Shown here piece by piece: positions 9,417 to 16,539 of a DNA stretch of 64,000 bases; the stretch's first letter is position 1, and every line of letters begins with the position of its first letter. Under the pieces are notes generated by a model. It was given only the letters and a program-made list of their open reading frames with translations, had not been told where the DNA came from and ran no database searches. The translations under genes and the position numbers were made by a program. Where the stretch lies: contig JAZRDR010000008.1 of assembly GCA_045660445.1 (NCBI GenBank), positions 8,117-72,116 on the forward strand, read 5' to 3'. Source of the stretch: Faeciplasma sp045660445. GTDB lineage: Bacteria > Bacillota > Clostridia > Oscillospirales > Ruminococcaceae.

Positions 9417-10637
9417 TTACTTGTCAGCGATTACATCGATACCGGGAAGAACCTTACCCTCGAGGTATTCAAGGGAAGCACCGCCGCCGGTGGAGATGTG
9501 AGTCATCTTGTCAGCAAAGCCGAGGTTGATAACTGCTGCAGCAGAGTCGCCGCCGCCGATAACAGTAGTAGCATCGGTTTCAGCCAAAGCAGCAGCAACA
9601 GCCAAAGTGCCCTTAGCCAAAACAGGGTTTTCAAATACGCCCATAGGGCCATTCCATACAACAGTCTTAGCAGACTTAACAGCTTCTGCAAAGAGTTCGC
9701 GAGTCTTTTCGCCGATGTCAACGCCTTCACGGTCAGCAGGGATGCTGTTAGAAGGAACAACAACAACTTCTACGGGAGCGTCGATAGGATTGGGGAATTC
9801 AGAAATAGTAACTGTATCGATAGGCAAAAGGATCTTCTTGCCCAAAGAATCAGCCTTTGCAAGCATTTCATTGCAGTAGTCGATCTTTTCATTGTCAACC
9901 AAAGACTTGCCTACTTCATAACCCTTAGCCTTAAGGAATGTGTAAGCCATACCGCCGCCGATGATAAGTGTGTCGCACTTTTCGAGAAGGTTGGAGATTA
10001 CGTTAAGCTTATCAGCAACCTTAGCGCCGCCCAAGATAGCAACGAAAGGTCTGACAGGATCTTCAACAGCATTGCCAAGGTAAGCGATTTCCTTCTGCAT
10101 AAGGTAACCAACAGCGGTTTCCTTTACGAACTTGGTAACGCCTGCAGTGGAAGCATGAGCACGGTGAGCAGAACCGAAAGCATCCATTACGAATACTTCG
10201 TTGTCAACGAGTTCGGAAAGTTCCTTAGCAAAATCTTCGCCGTTCTTGGTTTCTTCAGCACCGCGGAAACGGGTATTCTCCAAAACTACGATGTCGCCTT
10301 CAGCCATTTCAGCAACAGCCTTCTTTGCGTTTTCGCCAACAACGGTGTCATCCTTTGCAAAAGTTACCTTTGTGCTTACGAGTTCAGCAAGACGAGCTGC
10401 TGCGGGAGCCAAAGAGAACTTGTCTTCGGGACCGTTCTTGGGCTTGCCGAGGTGAGAGCAAAGAACTACCTTAGCGCCGTTTTCAACGAGCTTGTTGATG
10501 GTGGGCAAAGCTGCGGTGATTCTGTTGTCGTTGGTGATTTTGCCTTCCTTGAGGGGTACGTTAAAGTCAACGCGAACGAGGACCTTTTTGCCCTTAACGC
10601 TTAAATCTTCAACTGTTACCTTGTTTAATCCTGCCAT
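9417..10637 (-). CDS. pgk: Phosphoglycerate kinase
   Basis: This 406-residue two-domain enzyme transfers phosphate from 1,3-bisphosphoglycerate to ADP. Visible motifs: KKVLVRVDFNVPL near residue 18, the substrate loop SHLGKPKNG, RFRGAEETKN, ILGGAKVADKLNV, the nucleotide-site WNGPMGVFE and the C-terminal GGGDSAAAV and STGGGASLEYLEG. It is the first gene of the glycolytic unit with a strong promoter upstream. Start ATG 10637 follows AAGGAAGATATATTT. Confidence 0.98.
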   Translation of the reverse strand: MAGLNKVTVEDLSVKGKKVLVRVDFNVPLKEGKITNDNRITAALPTINKLVENGAKVVLCSHLGKPKNGPEDKFSLAPAAARLAELVSTKVTFAKDDTVVGENAKKAVAEMAEGDIVVLENTRFRGAEETKNGEDFAKELSELVDNEVFVMDAFGSAHRAHASTAGVTKFVKETAVGYLMQKEIAYLGNAVEDPVRPFVAILGGAKVADKLNVISNLLEKCDTLIIGGGMAYTFLKAKGYEVGKSLVDNEKIDYCNEMLAKADSLGKKILLPIDTVTISEFPNPIDAPVEVVVVPSNSIPADREGVDIGEKTRELFAEAVKSAKTVVWNGPMGVFENPVLAKGTLAVAAALAETDATTVIGGGDSAAAVINLGFADKMTHISTGGGASLEYLEGKVLPGIDVIADK

Positions 10638-10674
10638 AAATATATCTTCCTTTCAAAATTAAATACGTTTATGA

Positions 10675-10731
10675 GGTTGTTTATTTTTTAACAACCATAG
10701 TTATTATATAAAATATATGCGAAAATAGCAA
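10675..10731 (-). promoter_or_regulatory. pgk promoter and 5'-UTR hairpin
   Basis: TTGCTA (10731-10726), a 17-nt spacer and a perfect TATAAT (10708-10703) on the minus strand. Just downstream the leader contains GGTTGTT/AACAACC (10675-10696) around a T-rich loop, a hairpin about 40 nt before the start codon. Confidence 0.8.
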
Positions 10732-10802
10732 TAGTTTAGCGCGAAAAATTCAGAGAAATTTGCCCGTTTTTTATACTCGAAATTTGATATTTTGCTGAAA
10801 AT

Positions 10803-10879
10803 CGGGCGGCTGTGTGAGGAGGAGCCGCTTGGGCGGCTTGAAAAGGCGGTCAAGCGGATCTCCGAGCGCGCCGCCGTGA
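10803..10879. repeat. GC-rich intergenic element 1
   Basis: This very GC-rich block immediately downstream of trmL contains the hairpin GCTTGA/TCAAGC (10836-10855) and the tail GAGCGCGCCGCCGTGA. It shares the layout, but not the exact sequence, of ten other elements in the window. Confidence 0.55.
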
Positions 10880-10884
10880 ATCTG

Positions 10885-11379
10885 TTACCAAGTGTATTGG
10901 GTCAATTTGCCCTCACGAGTAAGATCGGGATAATCCCACTGCCTAAGTATCTCATAGGTCGCAATTGCAACACTGTTTGAAAGATTTAAGCTTCTAAGCT
11001 CGGGACGCATCGGAAGGCGAACGCAAAACTCGGGGTTATCGTGGAGTAAAGATTCGGGCAAGCCCTTGTCCTCTCTGCCGAAAAGGATATAGCAATTATC
11101 TTCGTAATTCACATCACTGTGAACGTGCTTGCCCTTGGTGGTGAAGTAGTAATACTCCCCTCCCTTTGTTTTTTCAAAGAAATCTGCAAGGTTTTCATAA
11201 TAAGTGATATCGAGCTTATCCCAATAATCGAGACCTGCACGCTTAAGGTTTTTATCTGTCACAACAAATCCCATAGGTTTAACAAGATGCAGTCTTGCGC
11301 CGGTTACAGCACAGGTGCGCGAGATGTTACCTGTGTTCTGAGGGATCTGAGGCTCTACGATAACGATATTTAAATTCAT
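10885..11379 (-). CDS. trmL: tRNA (cytidine/uridine-34-2'-O)-methyltransferase TrmL
   Basis: This 164-residue SPOUT-class methyltransferase 2'-O-methylates the wobble nucleotide of tRNA-Leu. It begins MNLNIVIVEPQIPQNTGNI, the family signature, and has the knot motifs ILFGREDKGLP and the C-terminal RLPMRPELRSLNLSNSVAI that forms the AdoMet-binding trefoil knot. Length is typical. The Shine-Dalgarno AAGGAGG lies before ATG 11379, and the gene follows the kinase gene by 12 nt. Confidence 0.95.
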   Translation of the reverse strand: MNLNIVIVEPQIPQNTGNISRTCAVTGARLHLVKPMGFVVTDKNLKRAGLDYWDKLDITYYENLADFFEKTKGGEYYYFTTKGKHVHSDVNYEDNCYILFGREDKGLPESLLHDNPEFCVRLPMRPELRSLNLSNSVAIATYEILRQWDYPDLTREGKLTQYTW

Positions 11380-11391
11380 GTAAAAACCTCC

Positions 11392-12252
11392 TTAGATTGC
11401 GCTGTAATCAGTGAAGCTTCGATTATCCGTGAGCATGGGAAGACATTTTTCGAGCATAACACCCTCGCGAGGAGAAAGACCGTAACCATAAGTAGTTTTT
11501 ATTGTATGCTCGCAAAAATCAGTTGCGCGGCTCATTGCGATGGGAAGGCTGTCACCCAAGATAAGCCCTCCTGTTAAAACACTTGCGAATATATCGCCCG
11601 TTCCGGGATAGTGCTTGGGGATCATATCATAGCAAACACGCCAATAAGCATTATTGCGGCTGTCATATCCGACGTTGCACATTTTACCATCGGCCATAGT
11701 AACACTTGTTATAACGACAGTTTTCGGACCCTTTCCCGAAAGGCGGGAAAGCATGCTTTTGATTTCATAAACCGTTAGCGGAGCCACGGGATAACTCTCG
11801 TTTAAAAGAATTGAGGCTTCGGTTAAATTTGGGGTTATAATATCTGCGGCAGAAACAAGTTCAGACATACGGCGGCAAAGTTCGTCGGTATATGTGCGAT
11901 ATCTTTTGCCGTTGTCACCCATAACGGGATCGACGACCTTAAGCGCATTAGGATATGCGTCGAAGAATTTAAGGCAATGGGAAACTTGCTCGCTTGAAGC
12001 CAAAAATCCAGAATAAATACAATCAAAACCGACATCAGCACGTTTATAGTGCTCAAGTGCCGAGGGGATAAACTCGGTCATATCTTTTAAAACGACATCA
12101 CCAAAGCCGTTAGTGTGGCTTGAAAGAACGGCGGTTGGAACAGCACAGACCTGAATTCCCATGACTGACATTGTGGGAAGGATGACGGAAAGCGAGCATC
12201 TGCCCACGCCTGAGAGATCGTGTATAGCGGCAACGCGCTTATATTCTGTCAT
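11392..12252 (-). CDS. PfkB-family pyridoxal/pyridoxamine kinase
   Basis: This 286-residue ribokinase-like enzyme resembles PdxK/PdxY, which phosphorylate B6 vitamers in the salvage route to pyridoxal phosphate. It begins with AAIHDLSGVGRCSLSVILPTM, contains FDCIYSGFLAS, VVDPVMGDNG, TPNLTEASILL and the catalytic anion-hole segment YPGTGDIFASVLTG. Length fits PdxY. The exact B6 substrate cannot be told from sequence, and hydroxymethylpyrimidine kinase is a less likely alternative. It precedes trmL in a two-gene unit. Confidence 0.85.
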   Translation of the reverse strand: MTEYKRVAAIHDLSGVGRCSLSVILPTMSVMGIQVCAVPTAVLSSHTNGFGDVVLKDMTEFIPSALEHYKRADVGFDCIYSGFLASSEQVSHCLKFFDAYPNALKVVDPVMGDNGKRYRTYTDELCRRMSELVSAADIITPNLTEASILLNESYPVAPLTVYEIKSMLSRLSGKGPKTVVITSVTMADGKMCNVGYDSRNNAYWRVCYDMIPKHYPGTGDIFASVLTGGLILGDSLPIAMSRATDFCEHTIKTTYGYGLSPREGVMLEKCLPMLTDNRSFTDYSAI

Positions 12253-12280
12253 AAAAAAATCAATTCCTTTCGGGTGAGAT

Positions 12281-12373
12281 GGTTGCTACGAGGGCGCGCA
12301 GTCGTGCGGTGGAGCCTTGCCGCCGCTGCAAGCGGCGAGCGAGGAGCAACGTGCGGCGCGAGCCGTTGATGAA
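12281..12373. repeat. GC-rich intergenic element 2
   Basis: Contains the hairpin GCCGCT-GCA-AGCGGC (12322-12336) followed by GAGCGAGGAGCAACGTGC and GGCGCGAGC. This is one of the clearest copies and matches element 11 in the GCGAGGAGC and GCGGCGCGAGC portions. It lies upstream of the pyridoxal kinase gene. Confidence 0.65.
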
Positions 12374-12522
12374 CGCAACAAACTTTGGTTTATATTTTAC
12401 CACTTTTGATGCCATGAAGCAATTATTTCTATGATTATTTTTATACGATTCGTGCAAAATATCAGTACAAATACATCTTTGGGCGAAAAGTTGTCGAATT
12501 TGCCCATGAAAGGACTAATAAA

Positions 12523-12696
12523 ATGATGAATGTATCCTCGCTTGCAAAGGGTTTGGCGGTTGGAATGGTAGTTGGAGCTGCAACTTATGCACTTACAAAC
12601 GCATCCCGCTCACAGAAAAGGAGCTTCAAATCAAACACCATGAAGGCTGTGAAATCCGTTTCAAAAATGATCGACGGTTTTGGTTCGATGTTCTGA
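12523..12696 (+). CDS. Small hypothetical membrane protein (57 aa)
   Basis: A short ORF beginning MMNVSSLAKGLAVGMVVGAA, with the Shine-Dalgarno AAAGGA eight nt before the ATG. Residues 8-26 form one glycine/valine-rich helix, followed by a basic tail (SRSQKRSFKSN, KAVKSVSKMI). The layout recalls YtxH-like small proteins, but no function can be assigned. It converges on the yesL-like gene and ends 2 nt before that gene's terminator hairpin. The ribosome-binding site and composition make it a likely real gene. Confidence 0.65.
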   Translation: MMNVSSLAKGLAVGMVVGAATYALTNASRSQKRSFKSNTMKAVKSVSKMIDGFGSMF

Positions 12697-12731
12697 TCAA
12701 AAAACAAGCCCGACAGATTACCGTCGGGCTA
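12697..12731 (-). terminator. Terminator of the YesL-like gene
   Basis: Stem AGCCCGAC/GTCGGGCT (12707-12714 with 12723-12730), followed on the minus strand by TGTTTTTTG. It lies between two convergent genes. Confidence 0.88.
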
Positions 12732-12738
12732 CATAATA

Positions 12739-13632
12739 TTATCTTATATGTTTCTTTTTCGAGGGCTTGGGAGCTTCCTGAGGAAATTCCGTCTCGGGAG
12801 TATCCACAAACACAGCCTCTTCCTCGTTATCGCGATATGCAAATTCGGGATTTTCCTCTCCCCTCTCGTCATAATAAGGCTGAATGACATATTTTCTGAT
12901 TACGGGGAAGCAGTTGAATGCATACATAAGTCCCAAGAAGGACGGAATGATTATAAACAGAAAAGAAGTATAGGGCCAGAAGACCATTGTGGCAAGGACA
13001 ACAAGAACGGAAACTATAAGATTGATAAAGCTGGTCTTAACGTCGATTGCAGTGAGCAAGAAGGAGTTCTTGATTATCTTCCAAAGGCCCAAATTTGTGG
13101 AAACGATGAGCAAATAGATATAGAAATGCATCATCAAGAAGATAACGGCACAGACAAGGCAGATGATAAACGGAATATAGAACATATTATTCTGCTCTGC
13201 CATCGTAAGATAAAGTGGGAAAGCAAAAGACACGGCAACAACAAACACAGCGTCGATAAGGCCCATGACTATTCCCTGCTTAAAGTTCTCCCTGAATGTT
13301 TTCCAATAATCATGCCAAAGAAAAACAGGGCGTTCGCTTGCTATATTTCTTAATATCTTCATAAATCCGCAAAGAGCAGGACCGATAAGCGAAGCCAAAA
13401 CCACGAATGCGGCATAGAAAATGAAATTAAACGCAGTGTCACTTAGGTTAAGATACTCTACAAGAAAAACAAGGCAGAAAGGCAAAAGGGAGAGTATTAA
13501 AATAAAGTTAAGCATTATCAGCTTTGAGAAATGCGAGCCATAAAGCTCGAAGAATTTGAATATCGGCGCCTTAGCGTCGGGATTCTTTGAGACACCCGGT
13601 CCCACACTGTCATATCTCGAGAAAAGTCCCAT
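12739..13632 (-). CDS. YesL/DUF624 family membrane protein
   Basis: This protein of about 297 residues has five or six predicted membrane helices and the DUF624 features: an N-terminal FFELYGSHFSKLIMLNFI segment, the GPALCGFMKILRN loop and a WHDYWKTFRENFKQG motif. YesL proteins are often encoded near sugar transport genes but their role is unknown. It ends in an acidic-then-basic cytosolic tail (KPSKKKHIR). An ATG at 13644 is in frame, but the Shine-Dalgarno GAAAGG abuts it; ATG 13632 has a nine-nt spacing and is preferred. It lies 40 nt downstream of the SpoIIM-like gene. Confidence 0.8.
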   Translation of the reverse strand: MGLFSRYDSVGPGVSKNPDAKAPIFKFFELYGSHFSKLIMLNFILILSLLPFCLVFLVEYLNLSDTAFNFIFYAAFVVLASLIGPALCGFMKILRNIASERPVFLWHDYWKTFRENFKQGIVMGLIDAVFVVAVSFAFPLYLTMAEQNNMFYIPFIICLVCAVIFLMMHFYIYLLIVSTNLGLWKIIKNSFLLTAIDVKTSFINLIVSVLVVLATMVFWPYTSFLFIIIPSFLGLMYAFNCFPVIRKYVIQPYYDERGEENPEFAYRDNEEEAVFVDTPETEFPQEAPKPSKKKHIR

Positions 13633-13672
13633 AGATTTAAACATCCTTTCGGAAAGTGATTTATTAAAGCGC

Positions 13673-14242
13673 TTATATCAACCTTATTATAAAGCAGTCC
13701 AGCGCGCAAATAATTGCAAGAATTAAAGAAAGATAGATGAACTTTGCTGTATATTCAGCGGCTTCGTTTTTTATTCCGAGGCGATTTTCAGATGTCATGG
13801 AAAGTGCCAAATAGCATCCTGACAAATGCAAAGACTGTTTTGCCTGAACCAATATTATGGCGGTTGACAGAATTGCAAACGGCAAGAAGGCAGCAATGTT
13901 TATAAGCGGAGAGTCGCTTAAATATGCCCCTGTGACACATATGCCCAATCCGATTCCGCGAAGCGCACAAACAGCAATCGAAACGGGCTGAAACACCGCG
14001 CTGAATCCACACAGAAAGAGTGTGACGACAAAAACCTCAGCTCCGAAAAAGGAGGTTAAGCACGCACTTAGCCAATCGTCAGACTTAAAGCCAATGAGCT
14101 TGTTTGACATATCTCCTATCCGGACAAGGGATCCATCGGCAATTACAAAGCTTAAGGCAACACCCAAGGCAATTCCCAAAACAAGCATGGGAAAAACCAA
14201 AGAGCCTGCGCTAAACTGCCGTTTTGTTTTTAACGTTTCCAT
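13673..14242 (-). CDS. Stage II sporulation protein M-like membrane protein
   Basis: This protein of about 189 residues has five predicted membrane helices. Its central part (FFGAEVFVVTLFLCGFSAV then QPVSIAVCALRGIGLG) resembles the SpoIIM family, whose founding member helps degrade peptidoglycan during forespore engulfment with SpoIID and SpoIIP. The similarity is moderate, so this may be a SpoIIM paralogue rather than the engulfment protein. The start at ATG 14242 (METLKTKRQ) has AAGGAG at eight nt. It is probably cotranscribed with the YesL-like gene. Confidence 0.5.
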   Translation of the reverse strand: METLKTKRQFSAGSLVFPMLVLGIALGVALSFVIADGSLVRIGDMSNKLIGFKSDDWLSACLTSFFGAEVFVVTLFLCGFSAVFQPVSIAVCALRGIGLGICVTGAYLSDSPLINIAAFLPFAILSTAIILVQAKQSLHLSGCYLALSMTSENRLGIKNEAAEYTAKFIYLSLILAIICALDCFIIRLI

Positions 14243-14383
14243 TTTCATCACTCCTTTTTCAAGGAAAGTATATGACAAATGGACAGGCGTTAGAACAATG
14301 AAGATTGTACCGGAGTGCAAAAGTTCAAGATATATTATACATTAGATTTTCGACAATAGCAAGTGTTAATTGCGCAAGTTAAG

Positions 14384-14416
14384 TGAAAAGACCGACTGTT
14401 TTGCAATCGGTCTTTA
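14384..14416 (-). terminator. folT terminator
   Basis: Stem AAAGACCGA/TCGGTCTTT flanking a 10-11 nt loop directly after the folT stop, with TTTTCAC following on the minus strand. Confidence 0.85.
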
Positions 14417-14421
14417 AAAAA

Positions 14422-15210
14422 CTATTCTGCACTCTCTTCAGCAGGCTTATCAATGCCAAGCTGAGAATAAAGATAATCGATCTCTTCCTGCTGTTGCTCA
14501 ACGACATCCTTAAGATCATCGTTTTTATCCTTAAGATACTGTCCTGCAAAGCCCAAAGCACAAACCAAAACAAGCATAAGACAAATTATCGTCATAAAAG
14601 CTCGGATGAAGTTTTGGTCGCTGAAAGCGAGATTTTCATCAACCGTTCGTTTACCTCTGAACGCTTTTTCATAGATATTAAGTATAAACGGAAGGAAAAG
14701 TGCGAGCAAGAATATATCAACGGGAAGCTGTGCCATATTTTTGATAGCACGGGTGGGCAACAAAGCGAAGAATCCGCTTCCGTAATAGCTTGCGCTGACG
14801 AGCGTTGTCAAGATAAGATTACAAATTATCACAACCGAGGTTTTGGCAACAACGATTCTTGGGAGCATCCACTTATCGCGCATGGCGTTATAAAGGAATA
14901 AACCGTAGATAAGGGCACCCAAAGCCTCTATTAATGTGTAGCGGATATCGAATGCGCCAGAGGGTTTGATAATAAAACCGAGAATGTCGGTCACAAATCC
15001 TGCAAGGCAAGCGACAGTGGGACCATAAAGCATACCTATTGCCGCAAGAGCGATGAATGCAAACGAAATCTTAAGATTTTGTGTAACATCGATCGACAGT
15101 GTAAATTTAAGTACGAGGTCGAGTGCGATGAGCATTGCGGTGACGGTCAAGCATCGAATGCTTTTAAGCTCTTTTGCGGAACGAACGAATAAATTAAAAA
15201 AGCTTTTCAT
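14422..15210 (-). CDS. folT: Folate-specific ECF transporter substrate-binding protein (FolT)
   Basis: This 262-residue membrane S component captures folates and docks on the shared EcfA1A2T motor, which is encoded at 38.5-41.1 kb in this window. Six helices are visible in the first 200 residues, starting with SIRCLTVTAMLIALDLVLK and including GMLYGPTVACLAGFVTDILG, typical of folate S components. The C-terminus adds a further helix and a coiled-coil tail (KDKNDDLKDVVEQQQEE), longer than usual. ATG 15210 follows AAGGAGGATAACT. The upstream THF riboswitch independently supports the folate assignment. Confidence 0.9.
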   Translation of the reverse strand: MKSFFNLFVRSAKELKSIRCLTVTAMLIALDLVLKFTLSIDVTQNLKISFAFIALAAIGMLYGPTVACLAGFVTDILGFIIKPSGAFDIRYTLIEALGALIYGLFLYNAMRDKWMLPRIVVAKTSVVIICNLILTTLVSASYYGSGFFALLPTRAIKNMAQLPVDIFLLALFLPFILNIYEKAFRGKRTVDENLAFSDQNFIRAFMTIICLMLVLVCALGFAGQYLKDKNDDLKDVVEQQQEEIDYLYSQLGIDKPAEESAE

Positions 15211-15287
15211 AGTTATCCTCCTTTTCAAGACATGATAAGCCTTTTGCTTAAAATGCACAAATCCAAAAGGAAGCTATGAAAAGCCTA

Positions 15288-15404
15288 TGCACGTTAAGCG
15301 GGATGCGAAAACCGAACCGCAGTACACAAACGGTCTTTTCGTTTGGACAGCAACTCCCTGTCTGTCCAACACTCTTTCACGCTCGGTTTTCTACTCTTAG
15401 TGTT
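15288..15404 (-). promoter_or_regulatory. Tetrahydrofolate (folT) riboswitch
   Basis: On the minus strand the leader of folT contains the conserved GAGTAG, paired arm AAAACCGA/TCGGTTTT, hairpin TTGGACAG/CTGTCCAA, then ACGAA and GCATCC. This matches the order of the THF riboswitch. The closing stem is CACTAAG with CTTA and GTG. Further downstream TTCCTTTT could pair with the folT ribosome-binding site AAAAGGA, suggesting translational control. Identified by manual comparison with the remembered consensus. Confidence 0.85.
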
Positions 15405-15424
15405 GATGGTTGTGTGATTATGTA

Positions 15425-16387
15425 TTAGATAGCAAGCTCGCCCAAAAGGGTGTGCAAACGTTCGTCATATCTCTTTTTCATATCAAGAGCTTCAACGATA
15501 TCGTAATCTACAAGCTTACCGTTACGCATTGCAACAACGCGGTTTTCTGCACCGTTTGCCAAAAGCTCAACAGCATAATAGCCCATCTTGGTTGCAATAA
15601 CTCTGTCCCAGCAAGTAGGAGCACCGCCACGCTGAACGTGACCCAAAATAGTTGCACGCGAGGTTACGCCGGTTGTCTCTTCGATCTGCTGTGCAATTGC
15701 TTCAGAATTTCCAACACCCTCAGCAACGATAACAAGGAAGTGCTGTTTGCCTGTTGCCTTTAAGTATGCGATTCTGCCGCAGATGGCATTGATGTCATGC
15801 TCTCTTTCGGGAGTGACAACTTCGATAGCACCTGTTGCAGCGCCGACATAAACAGCGATATGTCCTGCATGTCTGCCCATTACTTCAACAACAGAGCATC
15901 TGTTATGGGACATTTCAGTGTCCTTGATCTTGTCGATCATTTCGAGTGCGGTATTCATTGCAGTGTCATAACCGATGGTGTATTCGGTGCACTGGATATC
16001 GTTATCGATAGTAGCAGGAATTCCGACACACTTTACGCCAAGCTTGTAAAGATCAAGTGCTCCTCTGAATGTACCGTCGCCGCCGATGCAAACAAGATAT
16101 TCGATACCTGCTTCATCTAAGCGCTTCTTGGCGAGCTTCTGACCTTCCTCGATTTCAAACTGCTTACTTCTTGCTGTAAACAATGCTGTTCCGCCCTTGT
16201 GCATGATATCGGAAACATCACGGGGGCCTATTTCGAACATATCTCCTTCGATAAGACCCTGATATCCTCTTCTGATACCTATGACCTTATATCCTTTTAC
16301 CAAAGCAGATCTTGCGACAGAACGAATAGCAGCGTTCATGCCGGGAGCATCGCCGCCGCTTGTAAGAATACCTATTGTATGGGACAT
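15425..16387 (-). CDS. pfkA: ATP-dependent 6-phosphofructokinase
   Basis: This 320-residue enzyme phosphorylates fructose 6-phosphate in glycolysis. Motifs: GILTSGGDAPGMNAAIR at the N-terminus, CIGGDGTFRGA (ATP), the catalytic PATIDNDIQCTEYTIGYDTA, VVEVMGRHAGHIA and LGHVQRGGAPTCWDR. Gly in the GGDGTF loop is typical of ATP-dependent enzymes rather than PPi-dependent ones. ATG 16387 follows TAGGAGGATTTTTT. Its 3' end lies 20 nt upstream of the THF riboswitch, so some readthrough into folT is possible. Confidence 0.97.
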   Translation of the reverse strand: MSHTIGILTSGGDAPGMNAAIRSVARSALVKGYKVIGIRRGYQGLIEGDMFEIGPRDVSDIMHKGGTALFTARSKQFEIEEGQKLAKKRLDEAGIEYLVCIGGDGTFRGALDLYKLGVKCVGIPATIDNDIQCTEYTIGYDTAMNTALEMIDKIKDTEMSHNRCSVVEVMGRHAGHIAVYVGAATGAIEVVTPEREHDINAICGRIAYLKATGKQHFLVIVAEGVGNSEAIAQQIEETTGVTSRATILGHVQRGGAPTCWDRVIATKMGYYAVELLANGAENRVVAMRNGKLVDYDIVEALDMKKRYDERLHTLLGELAI

Positions 16388-16452
16388 AAAAAATCCTCCT
16401 AAAATATTCAAAACAAAATTTAGATAAAATATTGCATAATTCTGATAATAAC

Positions 16453-16481
16453 ATAATAACACATCAGCTTGTTAAAGTCAA
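16453..16481 (-). promoter_or_regulatory. pfkA promoter
   Basis: TTGACT (16481-16476), 17-nt spacer, TATTAT (16458-16453) on the minus strand, about 65 nt before the start codon. Confidence 0.75.
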
Positions 16482-16516
16482 TAAGAAAGACGTGCCAAAA
16501 ATGGACACGTCTTTTC
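16482..16516 (-). terminator. Terminator of the PASTA pseudokinase gene
   Basis: Stem AAAGACGTG/CACGTCTTT (16486-16494 with 16506-16514), then TCTTATT on the minus strand. It sits just upstream of the pfkA promoter. Confidence 0.8.
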
Positions 16517-16539
16517 TGATACTTTAGTGTATTTTTACT

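Noticed and set aside
9387..10604. 405-codon open frame on the plus strand opposite pgk
   Set aside because: It mirrors pgk almost exactly, has no ribosome-binding site or family motif, and pgk is certain. Long antisense frames arise here from the codon bias of highly expressed genes.
12260..12457. 65-codon minus-strand frame over GC-rich element 2
   Set aside because: Its sequence is Arg-rich because of the repeat element. No ribosome-binding site; explained by the element.
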